Shown here in pieces: positions 5,271 through 8,694 of a stretch of 8,694 nt of DNA. The position numbers were made by a program, and so were the translations under genes. Source of the stretch: DATKZB01 sp035528235 (GTDB taxonomy: Bacteria; Planctomycetota; Phycisphaerae; FEN-1346); assembly GCA_035528235.1 (NCBI GenBank), contig DATKZB010000124.1:1-8694 (forward strand). The letters are read 5' to 3'. The notes below the pieces were generated by a model. The model was not told the DNA's origin and made no database searches. It was given only the letters and a program-made list of their open reading frames with translations. The number at the start of each line of letters is the position of its first letter. Position 1 is the first letter of the stretch.

Positions 5271-7700
5271 TTACGGCCCCCGCATCGTAGCCGCGGCTCC
5301 CACCACCAGGGCGCTCAGGGCCTTCACGGCCACCACCACCAGGCACGCCCCGCTGACACCCAGGATGGGCACCAGGAGCGTCCCCATAGCCAGTGCCCCC
5401 AGGCACGCCCCCGCGTGGTCGGCTGCGTCGATGGCGCCGGCGGCCCGGCCGGTGGTCGTCCCGGGCTCTCTCAGCGACACGGCCGCCGCCAGCGGAAACA
5501 CCAGGCCCCCTAGCACGCCCGAGACGCCCACCAGGACGAATGTCGCCACCTGGATGGGCCAGTCGGCCAACGATTGCCTGAGCAGCCCCAGCCCCAGCAC
5601 CAGCCCCGCCGCAAAGACGGCCAGCGCCAGGTCCAGCGCCACGAGGGCCCCGAGGCCCGGCTGCCGCGACGGGTCGGCGGCCGCGCGGCCAAGGCGGCGG
5701 TTCATCAGCAGGCTCCCGACGACCAGGCCGAACATGAACACCCCAATCACCAGGCCCACCATGCTGTACACGTACCCGTAGAGCGTCTGGAACGTGTACA
5801 GGAGCGCCATCTCCAGGGCCATCGATGCAAACCCGGTCGTGCCGACCGACCAGGCGAGGGCTGTGCGCCGCAGCGCCGCCCGGCCGCGCGCGATTCCCCA
5901 CGCCGCCGCCAAGGCCGTCGCGACAACGACGCCCAGCATGGCCCACTCGAACCGCAATCGCATCAGGGCGCCCAGGACGTCGGCCCGGTGCTCGGCCGGG
6001 GCGTCGCGCGAGGCGTGCTTGGCGGCGCTCTGCTGGAGCCAGTACCGCATGTGATACAGGGCCGCCGCCGGACGCTCGTCGGTGTTGACAAACGCCGGCG
6101 GATGGGCCTCGATGGCACGCCGGGTGCCGGTGCGTTTCTCCGGGTCCAGCAGGTCGGAGGCGTTGTCGAACCACCGCGGGTCGAAGTAGGGCGACGCGAC
6201 TTGACGTTCGCGGTACCGCCTGGCCAACTCGGCGCCGGTGTCTGCAAGCACGGTCTGCGGCGCTCGGTCTGCCTGCGCGGCCGGTGGCCGGCCTTCGCCG
6301 AAGCGTTTCGGCCCGCCGGCCAGACAGAACATGGGCGATCCGAAGGTCAGAATGACCTCGGAAAACGCCCCCCGCAGCGGTCCGATGATGCTGCCGGCGT
6401 AGGCCGCCGGTTCCTCGCTCCAGTACCCGACCGGCGTACTCAGCGTGAACACCAGGACGCCGTCGTCGGCCATGGCGCCGGCGAGTTCCGCGAAGAACTC
6501 CGCCGTGTACAGCCGGGCTTCGAGCGCCGAGGCCGGCTCCGGCGCCGCCAGCACCACGAGGTCGTACTGCTCGCCCCTGGCGGCAGCCTGTTTCACGAAT
6601 CGCCTGGCGTCGGCAAAATGGACGTGCCCCTCGCGCTGGAGCCAGTCCAGGACGCGCCGGTCCTCGGCGTCGAAGTGCGCGCGGGCCACGGCCAGCAGTT
6701 GCTCGTCGAGGGTTACGTACTCGAGCCGCTCCGGCCGGTGCCGCGCGAGTTCCTTGAGCAGCCCCTCGGCGCCGCCTCCCAGGACCAGCATGCGCCTCGG
6801 CGCGGGATGCTCGCACGCCGCCAAGTGGGCCTCGACGGCCAGGTCGGCGTGGTCGGGCCACGTGGCGTCGCGGATGCCGTTCGAGTAGAGGCTGAACTGC
6901 TCGCCCAGCCGGCCCAAGGCCACGTTCTGGTACCGGGTGTCGCGGGACTCGACGAGTTCGAGGCCGCTGGCAAATGTTTCCCATCGCCAGCGGACGGTGG
7001 CGTCGTCGAGGCGACCGGCAATGCCCTCCGTCACCTGGACCGCCAACACCACCGCCAGCCCCAGCGCTGCCCAGACGGCCCACCCGCGAAGGTCGGCGTA
7101 ATGCAGAACCAGCCCCATCGCCGCCGCCAGCAGGGCGCCGCCCCCCAGGGCCAGCGGCACGGCCCCGACCCGGCCGACCACGATGAACGAGAACGCCACG
7201 CCGCCTGCCAGGGCGCCGGCCGACTCGGTCAGGTACGCCCACCCGACTGCCCGGGCCTTGTCGGTTGCTGTGCGGTCGTCGCCTGCCAGCAGGGCGCTCA
7301 CTGCGGGGAAGGCCGCACCCACCCACAGGCTGACCGGAACGGTGCTGACGAGCGATACCAGGATCGTCTCGGCGGGGCCGACGTACTCGCCGGGACCGAC
7401 GCCCAGCACCCCGCGGGCCAGCCGCAGGAAGGCGATTGCCGCGACGAGCATCGCCGGCATAGCGAAGGCCGCTGCGGCAAGGACGCCTTGGGCCCCACGC
7501 GGGCGCTTCGTCAGCCTGCCCCCGACTGCCGCGCCCGCCGCCACGCCCGCCAGCCAGAACGCCAGGACCAGGCCCCACGAGAGTTCCGACCCGAACACCA
7601 GGACCTGGACCTCGCGCAGGAGCGTGGCTTGGGCGCAGACGGCGTAGGCGCCGAAAACCAAGTAGGTTGCGAGGATGACGGGCCGCCGCGCCATGACCAT
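5271..7700 (-). CDS. Membrane protein with a spermidine-synthase-like domain
   Basis: An 809-residue protein in three parts: about seven hydrophobic segments (residues 7-225), a soluble Rossmann-fold domain of the spermine/spermidine synthase type (about 240-460), and about seven more hydrophobic segments (587-802). SAM-type nucleotide features are present: MLVLGGGAEG at 304-313, D332 in TLDEQ and D364 in FADARRF. The catalytic stretch, normally YDxIxxDxxDP in aminopropyltransferases, reads YDLVVLAAPEP (379-389), so the two aspartates are A385 and E388. The YHE and DGxxQ regions are also altered (LAVEAHL, SNGIRDAT). It is thus probably not a polyamine synthase; membrane-fused homologues of this kind are common and uncharacterised, and a transport or SAM-related role is only a guess. 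ATG at 7700 is chosen because hydrophobicity begins soon after; ATG at 7694 is equally possible and an upstream TTG (7739) is unlikely. No clear ribosome binding site is seen. It follows the fucosidase gene on the same strand after 106 nt. Confidence 0.82.
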   Translation of the reverse strand: MVMARRPVILATYLVFGAYAVCAQATLLREVQVLVFGSELSWGLVLAFWLAGVAAGAAVGGRLTKRPRGAQGVLAAAAFAMPAMLVAAIAFLRLARGVLGVGPGEYVGPAETILVSLVSTVPVSLWVGAAFPAVSALLAGDDRTATDKARAVGWAYLTESAGALAGGVAFSFIVVGRVGAVPLALGGGALLAAAMGLVLHYADLRGWAVWAALGLAVVLAVQVTEGIAGRLDDATVRWRWETFASGLELVESRDTRYQNVALGRLGEQFSLYSNGIRDATWPDHADLAVEAHLAACEHPAPRRMLVLGGGAEGLLKELARHRPERLEYVTLDEQLLAVARAHFDAEDRRVLDWLQREGHVHFADARRFVKQAAARGEQYDLVVLAAPEPASALEARLYTAEFFAELAGAMADDGVLVFTLSTPVGYWSEEPAAYAGSIIGPLRGAFSEVILTFGSPMFCLAGGPKRFGEGRPPAAQADRAPQTVLADTGAELARRYRERQVASPYFDPRWFDNASDLLDPEKRTGTRRAIEAHPPAFVNTDERPAAALYHMRYWLQQSAAKHASRDAPAEHRADVLGALMRLRFEWAMLGVVVATALAAAWGIARGRAALRRTALAWSVGTTGFASMALEMALLYTFQTLYGYVYSMVGLVIGVFMFGLVVGSLLMNRRLGRAAADPSRQPGLGALVALDLALAVFAAGLVLGLGLLRQSLADWPIQVATFVLVGVSGVLGGLVFPLAAAVSLREPGTTTGRAAGAIDAADHAGACLGALAMGTLLVPILGVSGACLVVVAVKALSALVVGAAATMRGP

Positions 7701-7751
7701 ATCGTAGGATGCCGTCGGGGCAGGTGCAAGGATTTGCAAGACGCAAAGCAG

Positions 7752-7777
7752 CAGGGGCGCGGCATGCCGCGCCCCTG
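7752..7777 (-). terminator. Perfect 26-nt palindrome, probable fucosidase terminator
   Basis: CAGGGGCGCGGCA (7752-7764) is followed directly by its exact reverse complement (7765-7777), giving a stem of about 11 bp with a tetraloop. It lies 29 nt beyond the fucosidase stop and upstream of the membrane protein start. The minus strand continues CTGCTTTGCG, with only three consecutive T, so termination is plausible but unproven. A dimeric repressor site is the alternative. Confidence 0.5.
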
Positions 7778-7806
7778 GAAAAGACTTGCGACTTTCCCGA
7801 CTCAGG

Positions 7807-8694
7807 CTATTTCATGAACAGTTCAATCACCGGCACCGCGACGTTGGGTTTCTGCGCCGGCAGGTTCAGCGTCAACGTGTTTGTCGGCTTCTTGCCGCCG
7901 GCCCGGGCGATCTGCCATTCTTCTGGGCCTTTCATGTGGACCTCGGAGGCGTCGTTCAGCAGTTGGGCGTATTTCACCCGGTCGGCGAAACCGTCCAGGT
8001 GCAGATGTTGATACGGCCAGGCCAGGACGTGGACGTACATCCGCTTGGTGTCGGGGTTGTAGGTCAGGCGGCAATCCTGCGGCGCCGGAAACTCCTCCGG
8101 CGCCTGGGTGCAGCCGTAGATGGAGCGGCTGTGGCGTTTCATCCACTCGCCGATGCCCTGGAGTCGGTCCATCGCGCGGTAATCGAATTCGCCGCGCGCG
8201 GTCGGCCCGACGTTCAGCAGCAGGTTCCCGCCCTTCGAGACGCAGTCGATCAACGTCCGGATGAGTTCATCGGTGCTCCGCCACGACTGTTCATCGCGGT
8301 GGTAGCCCCACGAGCCGCTGAACGTCTGGCAGGCTTCCCACACGACGCGCTGGCCCATCACGGTGACCCACTCGCGCGGCTGGAACTGCTCGGGGGTCTT
8401 GATGTCCCAGCCTTTCGGGAGGTCCAGACGGTCGTCCAGGATGATGTGCGGGGCCAGTTTGCGGACCAACTTGTAAAGTTTTTCGCTCTGCCAGTCCTTG
8501 GCGCCCTTGCCGGAGCCGTCGGGCTTGGGGTAACTGAAATCGAACCACAGAATGTCGATCTTGCCGAACTGCGTCAGGAGTTCGCGGACCTGGCCGTGCA
8601 GGTACTGGGCGTACTTGGCCTGGTCGCGGCCCTTGTTCATCTTCTCGCGGTCCGGGTGGTCGCGGTACGGTCCGATGTGCGGGTCGAGGACATA
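7807..8694 (-). CDS. Alpha-L-fucosidase, GH29 (C-terminal part; gene runs off the window)
   Basis: The reading frame is open to the window edge: 295 residues are visible, and the missing N-terminus lies beyond 8694. An ATG at 8640 is internal, since the 18 residues before it (from YVLDPHIGPY) are in frame without a stop. GH29 enzymes release terminal alpha-L-fucose by a retaining mechanism. Family marks, numbered from the first visible residue, are YLHGQVRELL (about 31-40); IDILWFDFSY (about 46-55), whose Asp in WFD is the expected nucleophile; WEACQTFSGSWGY (about 119-131); and GGNLLLNVGPTARG (about 155-168). The last 100 or so residues would be the C-terminal beta-sandwich. Whether a signal peptide is present cannot be seen. 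A role in breaking down fucosylated algal or mucus polysaccharide is likely but substrate specificity cannot be read from this part. The 3' end is followed by a 26-nt palindrome. Confidence 0.93.
   Translation of the reverse strand, partial: YVLDPHIGPYRDHPDREKMNKGRDQAKYAQYLHGQVRELLTQFGKIDILWFDFSYPKPDGSGKGAKDWQSEKLYKLVRKLAPHIILDDRLDLPKGWDIKTPEQFQPREWVTVMGQRVVWEACQTFSGSWGYHRDEQSWRSTDELIRTLIDCVSKGGNLLLNVGPTARGEFDYRAMDRLQGIGEWMKRHSRSIYGCTQAPEEFPAPQDCRLTYNPDTKRMYVHVLAWPYQHLHLDGFADRVKYAQLLNDASEVHMKGPEEWQIARAGGKKPTNTLTLNLPAQKPNVAVPVIELFMK

Noticed and set aside
5271..7700. Genuine spermidine synthase annotation
   Set aside because: Both catalytic aspartates are replaced and the substrate motifs are altered, so only the fold is claimed.
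5574..7817. Long plus-strand frame opposite the membrane protein gene
   Set aside because: The translation is rich in Arg, Gly and Pro without domains; the minus-strand frame has membrane segments and a Rossmann motif.
8638..8640. ATG at 8640 as the fucosidase start
   Set aside because: The frame stays open to the window edge with family-like residues before it, and the GH29 N-terminal barrel half would be missing.

Overview
The window is GC-rich bacterial DNA with two convergent gene blocks. The high GC, Tat-type leaders, a GH29 fucosidase and GTAG-footed dispersed palindromes would fit an environmental Planctomycetota (Phycisphaerae-like) genome. That placement is inference; no marker gene is present.

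Plus strand, 181-4018: a compact three-gene operon behind a near-consensus promoter (97-125) and a good ribosome binding site. Its genes overlap by 4 nt (ATGA) at both junctions. Gene 1 is a Memo-AMMECR1 fusion, i.e. AmmeMemoRadiSam proteins B and A in one chain. Gene 2 is a DUF362 protein with a Tat-type leader. Gene 3 is the AmmeMemoRadiSam radical SAM enzyme, also with a Tat-type leader. All known members of this conserved but functionally unresolved system are therefore present, with DUF362 inserted as a translationally coupled fourth domain. Every protein starts with an export-like N-terminus, which is unexpected for a radical SAM enzyme and is the most interesting point in the window.

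Convergent gap and island, 4019-5270: four REP-like palindromes, each with a GTAG foot; a 49-nt direct repeat in two copies; and a 26-28-nt imperfect inverted repeat. These flank a lone minus-strand GIY-YIG nuclease-family gene (4267-5082) of visibly lower GC. The arrangement looks like an acquired insert.

Minus strand, 5271-8694: a membrane protein with a spermidine-synthase-like methyltransferase-fold domain between two multi-helix membrane blocks, lacking the catalytic aspartates of true spermidine synthases. Upstream of it, and cut by the window end, is the C-terminal part of a GH29 alpha-L-fucosidase. A perfect 26-nt palindrome lies between them and probably ends the fucosidase transcript.

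The operon genes appear to act together. The GIY-YIG gene, membrane protein and fucosidase show no functional link to the operon or to one another. I saw no tRNA, rRNA, CRISPR array or transposase gene.
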